Source: Saturnia japonica (taxonomy: Eukaryota; Arthropoda; Insecta; Lepidoptera; Saturniidae). From it: DNA of 64,000 bases. Each line of letters begins with the position of its first letter. Position 1 is the stretch's first letter. The position numbers and the translations under genes are program-made. The notes under the pieces are model-generated. The model made no database searches, was not told the origin of the DNA, and saw only the letters and a program-made list of their open reading frames with translations. Positions 1 to 10,574 of the stretch are shown here, piece by piece. The DNA is taken from positions 3,844,001 to 3,908,000 of the forward strand of contig CM065320.1 in the NCBI GenBank assembly GCA_033032175.1, given 5' to 3'.

Positions 1-493
1 TAGATGATATCTTAGACTTATTTTTCATTAATGATGCTAATGAAGCATTTCTAGTGAAAAAATTGTTTTATTTTATAACATTAATTCTAAACTATTTGTA
101 TATAATATGTTTCGGCAAAAGCGGAGAACATGAGGTTTCAAATAATGATGTTTAAATCATTAATTTTGATGAAGAATTAACAGAGATAGGAGTTGCCAGG
201 AAAAATACCTTTGAGAATTAATATACATGATAAAAGCTGACCGTAAAATGCGTAACCGCATCATCATCAAGATGCTAAAACCATCAACTTCCTTCAAATT
301 TCAACTGCTCTGATATTTGTCCAATAAACAAGAGACAGAGTGATAAAAAAAATTACGATTTGCATTTATCACTAATGTATATACTTTTATTTGTACATAT
401 ATAATATATGTTATTGTATGTATTTATATATATATATATTTCTACTTCATTTTATTTATTTAGTAAAATCAAAATAATAATTATTCAATTTAG

Positions 494-567
494 GCCTTAA
501 GAAGGCAATTATGAACGTGAAAATACTACTGCCTTTCGGAAAACGTCCCAGTCATCGAAAAGAACAG
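494..567 (+). CDS. Possible internal exon of an unidentified gene
   Basis: This 74-nt segment is preceded by an AG (492-493) and followed by a good donor, CAG/GTAAGA (568 on). Only one of the three frames is open across it; it reads leucine-lysine-lysine-alanine and ends in a basic stretch, KRPSHRKEQ. The pyrimidine tract before the acceptor is weak and I recognise no protein family. If real, it belongs to a plus-strand gene running past the left edge of the window. It could equally be a chance pairing of splice-like sites; there is no partner exon in view. Confidence 0.2.
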
Positions 568-709
568 GTAAGAAACTCGATCGAGTTTATCTTTTTTTTT
601 TTGTCAACTGTACAAATGTTAATAGAACAGGTATAACAATAATAATTTTGTGGATGCACAGAGAGGGAGTCACTTCCAGACATTAATATCATTCACTTAA
701 TGATCCACC

Positions 710-1024
710 CTATAATAAATAACCTTTTGACAGTAAAGCCCGCTTGAAATGATCCTTGAACTTGTTGTCCGGCAAATCAGTAATGTGCTTCGGGATCTTG
801 TTATAGAACCTAACATTATTACCTAAAAAACTTTTATTAGTCTTGCTAAGTCTAAAACACGGTACGACTAATTTATCTCTATTTCTATTATTAACATTGT
901 GCTGATCTTTGACAGAATCCAGCTTGTCTAAGTTTTTACGAACATACATTAAATTATCAAAGATGTATTGGGAGGGCAAAGTTAAAATACAAAATTCCTG
1001 GAACTTGTTCTTTAGTGAATCTCG
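710..1024 (-). pseudogene. C-terminal fragment of a non-LTR retrotransposon reverse transcriptase
   Basis: The minus-strand reading from about 1024 to the stop at 710 has the layout of the extreme C-terminus of insect LINE polymerases: a segment like LTLPSQYIFDNLMYVRKN, a variable histidine/asparagine patch (DQHNVNNRNRDKL), then RLSKTNKSFLGNNVRFYNKI and a lysine-rich end. In such elements this region lies after the catalytic domain, so no polymerase core remains. The 5' side is cut off at a Lep1-like element beginning about 1028. CR1-like and Jockey-like clades share this tail and I cannot choose between them. It is a dead fragment. Confidence 0.6.
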
Positions 1025-1027
1025 TGA

Positions 1028-1275
1028 TATATACTAATGTAATAAAGCGGAAAAGTTTTTTTGTTTGTTTGTTTATTTAAACACGCCAATCTCTGGAACT
1101 ACTACTGGAGTCAGATTGGAAAAAATCGTTTTGTAAATGATAGCCGTCTGACAATGACAAATAAAAAACACTAGTTATTTCTTTCTTTTCCCTTTCAATT
1201 CCATTGATAAATCGCTTTATCCGTGACCGCACCTTGACCTCATCGTATACGATTTTTATCAAAACATACATTCTT
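1028..1275 (+). mobile_element. Lep1-type Helitron-like non-autonomous element, 5' part
   Basis: The left part has the stereotyped start seen in many copies here: TATACTAAT, then AATAAAGCGGAAAAG, a TTTGTTTG run and AACACGCCAATCTCTGGAAC. Related starts occur at 24350, 33640 and (reverse) 16580. The right end is eroded and no CTAG end is visible. Assignment to Lep1-like Helitrons rests on resemblance, not on a detected helicase. Confidence 0.5.
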
Positions 1276-2447
1276 TAGTCAAATAGCAACAAGTTCTAAA
1301 TGTGTAGAAGTTACCTACATGTAAAATTTTGAAATATGATAATCAAAATAGTGTTATATTTCATTATAAATTGATCATAATATATTCATTAAAAATATGA
1401 TAATTCATGTTCATTTGATGTAAACAAATACAGGGAATCGTAGATTGTATAAATTCAAGTTATTATTTCTACAATTTTACTTTAATATTGCGAGTGTTTA
1501 CAGTTATTTCCTTATTAATATTTAAATGAAAAAAAAAAACACCGAAACTCTTTAGTTAGACTCTATTAACTTGTATATTAGTGCAAGACTAGTGGTTTAT
1601 GTAATTAATACGTCTGTAGGTATGCGTAATATTTTAAACTGTTTATCGATCGAAATGTACTTGACAATGAAACTATTTTTTTGGGCTTTTAATTCGACAT
1701 CTTAAGGTCTCTTATACTGTCGTGACGCGGTAGAAAGTCAAGACCTTGGCATTAGCCTTGCGCGTGGAAAACGATTGACGATGCGGAAGAGACCGCGCAT
1801 TGTTTTAACTTAGATTACGTGGATCGACGGCCGAGGGGCGAGGTAGCTGCGAGGGGAGAGAGGCACTTGACGACTCGATGCCGCGCCGCGCCGCTACACG
1901 ACGAGACCCGGCCGGGCGACGCGGCGCGGAAGGAAACGGATGCAACCGCTAACTAATGACTTGATACTCATATTCCGAGTTATTAATTACATGGAAGATA
2001 CACGTCGTTAGGCAGTATTCAGTACTCGTTGCGTAATCAATAAGTCACCAAGAGGTTTTATGTAAGAATGATATTCTGAAACTGTTTGTAAGGAAATACC
2101 TAAGTAGTTATTAGGTTTATGTGTAGGAACTCGAAACCATTACTTTGATTATTTTTAACTAATATGAACATGTTCTATATAATATTTGCATATATTTACA
2201 ATGCGAGATATAAAAACATGACAATTATTAGATAACTAACTGATGACGACATCTTTATCAGATACGTACCTACTTATAAACTCTGCTTATTTTCAGAACA
2301 AAAATGTAATCGAGTTGTTGGAGAACAGTTCATAGGTAATTGGTAGGTACATCTATTCTTCACTTCATTCCTTCTTCTTTATTTTGGCACCGCAGAAGCA
2401 GTTTAAGAGTTTTTAAGCCTTCATAGTATTTTTTAATCTTCAAAGTG
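1276..2447. other. Intergenic, with a GC-rich island at about 1720-1960
   Basis: No coding region is supported. The notable part is a CpG-rich block at about 1720-1960, rich in GCGCGG, CCGCGC and CGACG words, standing in otherwise AT-rich DNA. It has no convincing long ORF. It could be an untranslated promoter exon, an enhancer or a fragment of a GC-rich repeat; the sequence does not decide. Confidence 0.5.
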
Positions 2448-2630
2448 GGGTCTAACAAGATGGTGACCCCCTTGTTAGAACTATCAAAGAAGTTTTTGTG
2501 GCAACTCAAAATGCATATTTCTAGTTTATATTTATAATCCATTTCACGTATGCCAATAATAACTAAACTACTTATATCACGTAAAATGCCACCATTATTA
2601 CTTAATATAGGATCAAAGAACCTAAGATAA
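2448..2630 (+). repeat. Dispersed repeat family I, copy 1
   Basis: This stretch (AACAAGATGGTGACCCC..., TTTTTGTGGCAACTC, AAAATGCATATTTC, TTTATATTTATAATCCA) recurs at 62855-63030 in the same orientation and, shorter, at 35935-36035 in reverse. It has no coding capacity and I cannot name the family. Confidence 0.55.
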
Positions 2631-5164
2631 TGAATTAAAATAAAAACAACAACATGGCAGCTCAAGATCCCGCCAAAACTCTTCATTTTATTTAGGTTTA
2701 GTAGGTTATTACTAATTTGTGTGCAGTTTATTCAGCTATACGACATTTAGTGTTTATTAAAATCGTATTTGGTCTATAATTATGATATTTATTTATTGAA
2801 TATAGATAGGTAGTTCCAAGTTTATGATAATGGCCATCTTCACGTTATCTTGTAAAGGTTCCATAAAAAAAATTATAATGATACTTAACGTATTCGATAT
2901 TTCATTACCGCATTAGGTAATATATTAACCTAGTTTAGTAATAAAACACCGTAATATTTCTAAACGTGTACTTATATGATTTAAAATAAACACAAATTTC
3001 AAGCAATGTAAAAACATTTTTTTGTTTATTATTGCATTGTATTTATTCAAATCAATCCGTCGAATTCATTGATCCACGTATGTTGATAGTATTTATATGA
3101 ACTGGTTACAATTATCAGAACCGGTTTTTACCGAGTAATTTATTTTTAAATCTGTTTTATGTTTATTTTCTTTTTACTATTTCATTTTGTTATTATTTAA
3201 AAAACCAAAAATTTAAATAATCATGTGAAGTAATGAAACGACTTCAAAAAAAAAGACGGAAACAAAAAAGACTCAATTGGAATGTACATATTTTTTATGG
3301 ATGTTAGCCATAACTTATTTGTATATGAATCGATTTGGATGATTGTTTTTTTTGTTTGATAGAGGATACTTCAAAGGTGGTCCCATTTTAATTTCATGTT
3401 GGACCTTCATCTTTTTTTTTTTGTGAAAATTGTCTTGTTATTATTGAATTATTCAATCAAGTCATAATTTTGGTGTATAAATCAAATTTGATTGACAGCG
3501 TCATCTATAAGTCTGTTCCTTCTCGATGAGAGAACAAATCCTGCTGTACAGAAAATGCATTCCGAAGGCACAGGCGTTGCCGGCACCGATGAATATGAAG
3601 TGCGATTTTATTTAAGGGGATAAGTTCCGAGGCTGCGTAATTAGTTCAATACAGATTTTATAATAATGTATTTGTTATGTAAACAATAGCGCCATGCTCA
3701 TAAAAATAAATTACTTATATTAAAATACAAAAGAACAAATTAAATCAAAACAAACATTAATTACGAGAAACTGTATTTATACTGTTACAGAGGTCATTGC
3801 TTATCATATTTTGAATATCTTAGTTCAATCGCATAACAAGTATTTCTGTAATAACTAACAACACGATAAGAATGTCGTCACAGCTTCTGATAATTATATG
3901 GTTTTAATTTACAAATTTGAAGATATCTAAAAGATTAGAAGTTATTCTCAGAATACAGAAAGAACTCTACCTTCAAAACGTACTAATATTTAGAAATAAC
4001 TATCTAAAATAAAGCCGTCAGCAAAATCAAAAAAGTAAACCTCAAGACAAAATATTAAATAAGTTAAAAATAACTAAAAAAGATATTCTTGGGCGTAGTC
4101 AGGTACAGGCACCAACGCAACGTTCGTTTTACCTCGCCTGTGAGCGCCTCCCCCCCACTGGCTAAAATCTTGCTTACATAGCTGAACATAATCATCTTTG
4201 TTAATCTCGGTCGATTATGTACCTCTCATGTCGGCTTTTGTTCCGGAAAAGGATGTTTTAATAGGTGATAATTTTACTTGTAAGGTTTCCAAGTGCGTTC
4301 TCATGGACTAATTGAATAACTTTATTTAAGTACTAGCTATGACCGTTACTGTATAACTGTTATTTTGACATTACACACAGACACTTCAATTTTATTGTTT
4401 AAAGCCATACGCCAAGACGGTTTCTCATTGGCAATGTCTCAAAAATCTTCCAAGTGTTATTACAACCCCAGAGGTGAATTTTTAAAAAAAAATATTCATA
4501 CTGCATATCTACTTTTATAATAACTCCGATGCAAAATTTCATGCTTCTCCACCGTTCTGTTAGTCAGACAATGTTCTATTTTTATTACGTAAAAGTTATA
4601 CTGAGTTAATAGTAAATCTGAATTTCACCTGAGACCATATAGCCTTAAGGGAGAGCAGGCTCGTGTTATGTTACGGTGACCGCAGGCCAATAAAAACAAG
4701 TCGAGAGTGTGTCCTCAATCGTGCGTGTCGTGCGGTCCTGCCAATCAGACTGAGGGATGTCGCTCTGACATAATATTTTATTTATTTATCCTATGTTATT
4801 ACAATAGTATTTACCGTATTACCATTACTGTACAAACCGTTAGTTTATAATCAAGCTAGTGAAATTGTAAACTAACGATAAATTATGAATGGACAATAAT
4901 AATTTTTATATTTTGAAGTTATGTCTATAAAATAAGCAAAATCCACTAGGACTTTCAAAATGTGAATTATCAATAGCTAATTTCTTCTTTTTTTATGTCT
5001 CGTTCGTTATGATCGCAGTTTCAACCTAACTTAACCTGACTGGTTAGTGGTTAGTTTATAAAATTACAAAAATATGAGTTAGATTGTAAATTTTAGTGTA
5101 CGTTCATAATCTACCAATAGCTTACGGTTCATAATTATCTGATGAAATCATACCTACTTCTTCA
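2631..5164. other. Gene-free AT-rich DNA with repeat scraps
   Basis: No gene is seen. Around 3300-3420 there is a weak copy of the repeat found more completely at 42520-42725 (words such as TTATGAACCGATT, ACTTCAAGGTTGGTCC and CATTTTAATTTCAT). GC-richer patches at 4080-4160 and 4650-4770 have no recognised content. Confidence 0.4.
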
Positions 5165-5385
5165 TCTTCTTTTATATAAAAATCAATGTTTGTTTGTGTG
5201 TTCCGCATGGACTCCAAAACGGCTGTAGCGATTTTAATGAAAATATCAGACAGTCTTCATATTAGCCCAGCGGGTGATCGTGTAAAGTTTTGTAGCGATC
5301 GGATCAATATTCTCTATGGACTCCAAAAGGGCACAGCGACGCATGGCCCGATTTCCTAGTATTATATATTATTTAGACACAAGGT
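5165..5385 (+). repeat. Lepidopteran dispersed repeat of Helitron-like style
   Basis: The segment opens with TATATAAAAATCAATGTTTG and a TTTGTTTGTGTGTTCCG run, followed by GGACTCCAAAACGGCTG and AGCGATTTTAATGAAA. This is the usual body style of short non-autonomous elements in lepidopteran genomes. Termini are not clear. Confidence 0.4.
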
Positions 5386-5408
5386 ATAGATTTTCTATAC
5401 AGGTTCAC

Positions 5409-5648
5409 TAGAATTACTACACCTCACATAATAGTAAGAATAGCACTAACAGGAAGAAACAGTAAGACCGAATGATGAAAATAGTAATAAAAGATAGAAA
5501 TACTGAGATGACAGCCGATAGAAGAGAGTAGAAGATATAAACATGTTTTGCCGATCGATGTTTTAGGTGGGATAAGGGTACGAAGAAGAAGTATAATTTT
5601 GATACTGCTTTGATAGAATTACTACACCTCACCTAATGGTAAGAACAG
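5409..5648 (+). repeat. Pair of 35-bp direct repeats 205 bp apart
   Basis: Positions 5409-5443 and 5614-5648 match at 32 of 35 positions by eye, beginning TAGAATTACTACACCTCAC. The 170-bp spacer has no recognised content. It may be a footprint of a small element or a local duplication. Confidence 0.55.
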
Positions 5649-5839
5649 TGGTGACCGACGTACGATCTATAGAAATGCATTGAAACGAATCTCTATGATG
5701 GATTTTCCACCATATGGTTGGGATCCCACCCTGCTAACGCCATTAGGGAATTGTGGGCGTGTAGCTCAGCAGGGCAGCCATAGTTGATTAAAATAAGCTT
5801 GTATTGATTTGGTGATACCCCGACATATACGACTGTCAG

Positions 5840-6095
5840 TCGGATGTTCCACTAGTTTCTGGAAAAATGGACGACGCGCTGGGTATCTGTTATAATGTAA
5901 GAAGCGCTCTTTCAGGAGTTTGTGGTACTGTTGAAGTTACTTTGAGGGAGTTGTCGTTGGGATCTTTATTTTTACGACCCTTGATCTCAGCACGATACGC
6001 ACCCTGCTTCTGATTGACAACGTCAGCGCATTCAAGATTGAACCAAGAGTGTCCATATTGAAACTGACAATATCGAACGAAGGAATGTAATATTC
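5840..6095 (-). pseudogene. Decayed LINE ORF fragment (linker region)
   Basis: Read on the minus strand, about 6095 to 5890 contains HSWFNLECADVVNQKQGAYR, which resembles the WFN-x-EC-x4-K segment between endonuclease and reverse transcriptase in non-LTR elements. The frame is then broken by stops. It abuts the 3' end of the RTE copy and may belong to a different element. The family call is tentative. Confidence 0.3.
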
Positions 6096-6198
6096 CATTT
6101 CAAGTCATATCCCAGTTAATCCGATCGCGTCACTTATATGTAGCAGTAGAGGGCTAGTGTAAAACGCGCGAAGCGAAATCATTGTAAGATTGTTGTAA

Positions 6199-7640
6199 CA
6201 TCATCATCATCATTTCAGCCGCAGGACGTCCACTGCTGAACATAGGCCTCCCCCATAGATCTCCAGAGCGACCGATCTTGTGCGGCCTGCACCCAACGGC
6301 TCCCAGCGACCTTTATTATGTCGTCTTTCCATCTAGTGGGGGGCCGTCCTACGCTGCGCTTTCCGGTGCGTGGTCTCCACTCGAGAACCTTTCTGCCCCA
6401 ACGGCCGTCAGTTCTCCGAACTATGTGCCCCGCCCACTGCCACTTCAACTTGCTAATCCTTTTGGCTATGTCGGTTACCTTAGTTTGTCTACGGATCTCC
6501 TCATTTCTGATTCGATCTCGTAGAGAAACACCAAGCAAAACCCTCTCCATAGCTCGCTGAGCGACCTTGAGCTTTCTTATGAGGTCCACAGTGAGCGATC
6601 ACGTCTCTGTGCCGTATGTCATCACTGGCAACACACACTGGTCAAAGACTTTCGTCTTGAGGCACTGAGGTATTTTGCGAGTGATGTACTCGCCATTAAC
6701 ATTGATGCCGAGTCCTTGCCATTCCAAGAGCTTGAAGGCGTCCTCTAGAGCGGCGGTAAACAGTTTCGGAGATATTACGTCTCCCTGTCTAACGCCTCTT
6801 CTCAAATGAATTGCCTTCGTGCACTGCTCCTGTACTCGGACCGACATGGTGGCGTTGTTGTACAAGCACTTCAACACTTCGATATATCGATAGTCTATAC
6901 GGCACCGCTGGAGAGACTGCAACACTGCCCAGGTTTCGACCGAATCAAAGGCTTTTTCGTAGTCCACGAACGCTAAGCATAAAGGCAGATTATACTCCTC
7001 AGTCTTCTGTATAATCTGCCGCAGCGTATAGATGTGGTCTACGGTGCTAAAGCCTTTTCGGAAACCGGCTTGTTCGGGAGGCTGGAAGTCATCAAACTTG
7101 TGCTCGAGACGATTCGTGATGACCCTCGAAAATAGCTTATAAACATGGCTCAGCAACGAGATGGGCCGATAGTTCTTCAATAAGGTTTTATCACCTTTCT
7201 TGAAGAACAGGACCACCACGCTGCCGCCCCACGTTTCCGGCGTTTTACCCTCGAGTATAACGGAATTAAAGAGCTTCTGCAGGACCTTAAGTACCGGTGT
7301 TCCACCCGCTTTAAGAAGCTCTGATGTAATTCCGTCATCACCCGGCGCCTTGTTGTTCTTAAGCTGCTTAAGGACCATCCTAATCTCGTACATGGTGATG
7401 TCGGGGATATCTTCGGTATAGTGTTGGGTCAGCCCGGCTCTCGGATCTTTAGCCGGGCTGGTACAGGCTTAGTTGACGAGGTATATAACTGCCCATAGAA
7501 CCTTCTTCTCCTAATCTCCCTGGTGATAAGCTGCACTCCTTGTCAGCTCTACCTGCTCTCCCATTATTAGCTTCGTTCAACTTGGGCCTTTGCCCTAGAT
7601 CTCTCTTTGCGAAATTTGGTATGTTAACCGGACTCTATCG
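6199..7640 (-). pseudogene. RTE-type retrotransposon, reverse-transcriptase half, catalytic box deleted
   Basis: The minus-strand ORF has RTE polymerase features in order: LKNNKAPGDDGI, NYRPISLLSHVYKLFSR, QAGFRKGFSTVDHI, then box A FVDYEKAFDSVE and box B GVRQGDVISPKLF. The next expected block, the FADD/YADD box C, is absent: the reading jumps from NGEYI directly to IPQCLKTKVF, a segment normally about 100 residues further on. A second lesion is an in-frame TGA at 6599-6601 where the family has tryptophan; the same frame then continues to 6215 through DLIRKLKVAQRAMERVLLGV and GRPPTRWKDD. The element ends in a TCATCATCAT tail at about 6200, as RTE elements do. The region from 7440 to 7640 is recognisably RTE but frame-broken. 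It cannot encode an active polymerase. Its 5' half lies at 9020-10240, separated by a foreign repeat. Confidence 0.9.
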
Positions 7641-7734
7641 CAAGATTTTGAATGATCTATGATCTTAGATTAGCGTATGGAGATAAGAACCGGACATCGT
7701 GTCGCAGATTTGTATGATCTGATCTACTGAGCTG

Positions 7735-9019
7735 CCTATTAGGACGGTAGTCTGAAGACTTGGCCCAACCGTGGCAGTCAACTGGTCTACTCCGACTTTG
7801 TATGCTCGTCTATCTATGCATTAATTGATTTTAATTGATTGAAGCTCTTGGTATCGCATACTAATATTAAATGGCGAAAGTAACTCTGTGCTGTCCTTTC
7901 TAGTTTTCACGCCTAAAGCGGAAACAACTTTGGTAATTTTGCGTTAGAGATAAATTGGACCTTGGAAAAGGACATAAAGTTTTCTTTTGCAAAAATAAAA
8001 CTTTAGGGTAGAAAATAGGGCATGAACAGTTTCCATGAACGAAAATATGGGAACACCAAATGCGCAGGCGATTCAATAAGAGCCATCTTGTCCATAACCA
8101 TGGCACTTGGCCATTGTGCAATCCTGGTTTGTTGATTAAATTGATATTTCTATACTTAATAAGAAATGTATTGTATTTCTTAATTGCCTATTAAAATAGT
8201 GAGTGGTATTCTTTTTAAGATTAGCTGAAGTGTTCTAACAAAACCTTAACTTACGTCATACGGCATATGAGTCGGTTTTATTACTGTACCTCATCAACCG
8301 CGGCTGGCGAGTTTATATATGTTAACGCAATACCTATTGACAATATCTGTATTATGACAATTTTAGAAATTGAATTATTCCATTGTGTTATTCCACATGT
8401 GGTGAAAATCCAAAACTTGGGAAAAGTACTGTATATGATACCATTCATATTTTCGGACTTTGATAATCTTAAGATCAGGAAATAAAATGGGGGTCACTTT
8501 TCAAAAACTTTCCGTAGTCCGGTACAATAAGGTATTAATTTCAAGTTATTTTTGAAGGTTTATTGGGACAGTTCAGTGTTGGATTCATATTGGTATATAC
8601 ATGTCAATACCATACAAACAGTAATAATCCAATCTATGATTTTCTTTTGGTTTGTTGTGTTCCGTAATCAGCCGGTGCATATGCAGTAATATAGCGTGGT
8701 CGTAAAGATTACGACCACAATACACATAGTGATAAACCCATCTAGATTTTCTATTGTTTTTTTTGGTATTATATAAATATAGCTATCTATATTAATAAAT
8801 CTGTAGTCCTGTCCTCTTACATATCATTTTCCAAAATTTCCCGTCAATTTAACCGGAACACCACCAATTCTTAAATTGCCTTTTTTTGGTCCAATCTGTC
8901 TGTTTGTATCTCCGGATTGACCGATTGTTATGAAATTTTGTACACGGGATGCTTATACCATCGGTCAGTTGATAGGGTATAAGAAATTTCAATATTACTT
9001 TAAGATAATGTAAAAGAAA
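7735..9019 (+). repeat. Copy 1 of a ~1.2 kb duplicated repeat, lodged inside the RTE element
   Basis: This block aligns along its length with 10575-11818. Shared landmarks are TTGGACCTTGGAAAAGGACA, AAAACTTTAGGGTAGAAAAT, CACATGTGGTGAAAAT, ATTGGGACAGTTCAGTG, a perfect hairpin (8696-8718) and TTTTGTACACGGGATGC. It interrupts the RTE ORF: RTE residues end at QLQNPES (about 9020) and the reading then runs into repeat sequence. Identity is near complete in 8560-8800 and 8880-9013 but much lower, with many small indels, elsewhere. Confidence 0.75.
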
Positions 9020-10240
9020 GCTCTCGGGGTTTTGGAGTTGAGCATTAGAGGGTCGGAGCGTAGACTTCATCAGGCGAGACCTTTCTATTTTTAGATTGAT
9101 ATTCAATGTGCCTCTAACCATTCGGTGATCACTGCCGGTTTTCACTCTGTGAATCACAGTGACATCATTGAATATTTGTCTCTTATTGGTCATGATGAAG
9201 TCTATCTCATTTTTCGTGGAACCATCGGGGCTCATCCAGGTCCATTTCCTATGAGGTGGCTTCTGTAAGAAAGAGTTCATCATAAAGAGTCCCTCTTTCT
9301 CCATAAAATCGGCCAACCTCTGGCCCCTAGGGTTCCGTTGTCCATAACCAAATTGCCCCACTCCCAACTCTTCACCATGTCTTTTGCCCAGCTTTGCGTT
9401 AAAGTTTCCCATTACAACAGTGGAGTGGGTTTTCGAGGTATGTATGGCCCTACTAATGTCCTCATACAAAACCTCCACTTCATCATCAGGGTGTACCGAG
9501 GTCGGTGCGTAAACCTGTATGACCTTCAACGAATATCTTTTGGATATTCTGAGTATCAGGTACGCTACCCTGCTCGACACACTGTCGATGGTCACGATGT
9601 TGTTAATGAGAGATTTCCGGACGATAAACCCGACACCACCTAGGGACTGTTGGTCGCCCTCCCTGTAATAGAACAAGTTACCTGATTTCATGATTATCGT
9701 GTCCTCACCCTCTCTTCGGACTTCTGATAATCCTATAAGATCCCAGTGTAACTTGTCTATTTCCTCTTCCAGCTCGACAATCTTCTCGTCAGTCCTCAAA
9801 GTGCGATTATTATATGTTGCCAGGGCCAGTTGTCGTGGGGGTCGGTAGCTGGAACTCTTCCGGGGATTCTTAGCACCCCCTGCCCCGCCGTTACCATAGC
9901 CGCTACCGAAACTAGGAATAGCGGGGCCGCCGGGGACTGGGGGCCTGGTCGTTCTTGTCGTTTTCATTGGGGGGATTTGCCCATACTCGCCACGCTGGGC
10001 ATGCGGGTTGGCGAGCGCAGATATTTCTTTTTGTTGTTTAATTGGGGGATGCTGCTGCCCATCCCCTAGCTTTTTTTCCCTTAGTCGCCTCTTACGATAT
10101 CCACGGGTAGAGATGGAGGGGTCAATTCTAAGCCGGAACCACCACCAAAGTTTCTTAAATTGCACTCTTTGTTTCAGGTACACACTATACTCCGAATCCG
10201 ACCGAGCGCTTACTAATACCATATTAGAGCAGCGACATAA
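9020..10240 (-). pseudogene. RTE-type retrotransposon, apurinic/apyrimidinic-like endonuclease half
   Basis: The ORF from 10222 begins with a basic and proline/glycine-rich leader, then reads as an exonuclease-endonuclease-phosphatase fold: LALATYNNRTL, LIGLSEVRREG, VIQVYAPTS, VMGNFNAKLG, WTWMSPDGSTKNEIDFI and VKTGSDHRMVRGTL. The enzyme nicks target DNA to prime reverse transcription. The motif that is normally GDFNA reads GNFNA, one G-to-A change that removes a catalytic aspartate; glutamate (SEVR) and histidine (SDHR) are kept. RTE homology stops at about 9020, where the ORF runs into duplicated repeat sequence. Together with 6199-7640 this is one minus-strand element split by insertion or rearrangement, and it is inactive. 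Confidence 0.88.
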
Positions 10241-10574
10241 TTTTTAAATGATTTTAGTGCAACGTTCGTCGAAATAATTTACTCTTTCATTACAGGTGTA
10301 CTCCAACTCCAACAGAACGATTAGCAATGCCATGCAAGAGGGGCTTATTACTATATCATACCATATACTTAGTTTACTGCCTCTAATTTGTTTTTTTTTT
10401 TTTTTTCGTTTAGTCCAATACTTTTGAGTTCAAAAATGTTTGCTTTGTTTAATATACCTTACTATTAAAAAAGATCTAACATTAATAATTGAAAAAATAA
10501 CCACACTACTAAAATATTTTTTATTTAACGCTAGGAAGTCACAGATAATTATAAAATACTGCCACAAAAACAGT

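Noticed and set aside
6278..7421. Plus-strand ORFs over the RTE region
   Set aside because: They are shadows of the minus-strand reverse-transcriptase frame.
8849..9019. C-terminal extension of the RTE endonuclease ORF
   Set aside because: These codons come from the duplicated repeat (the same residues are read at 11577-11792), so the extension is a junction artefact and not element protein.
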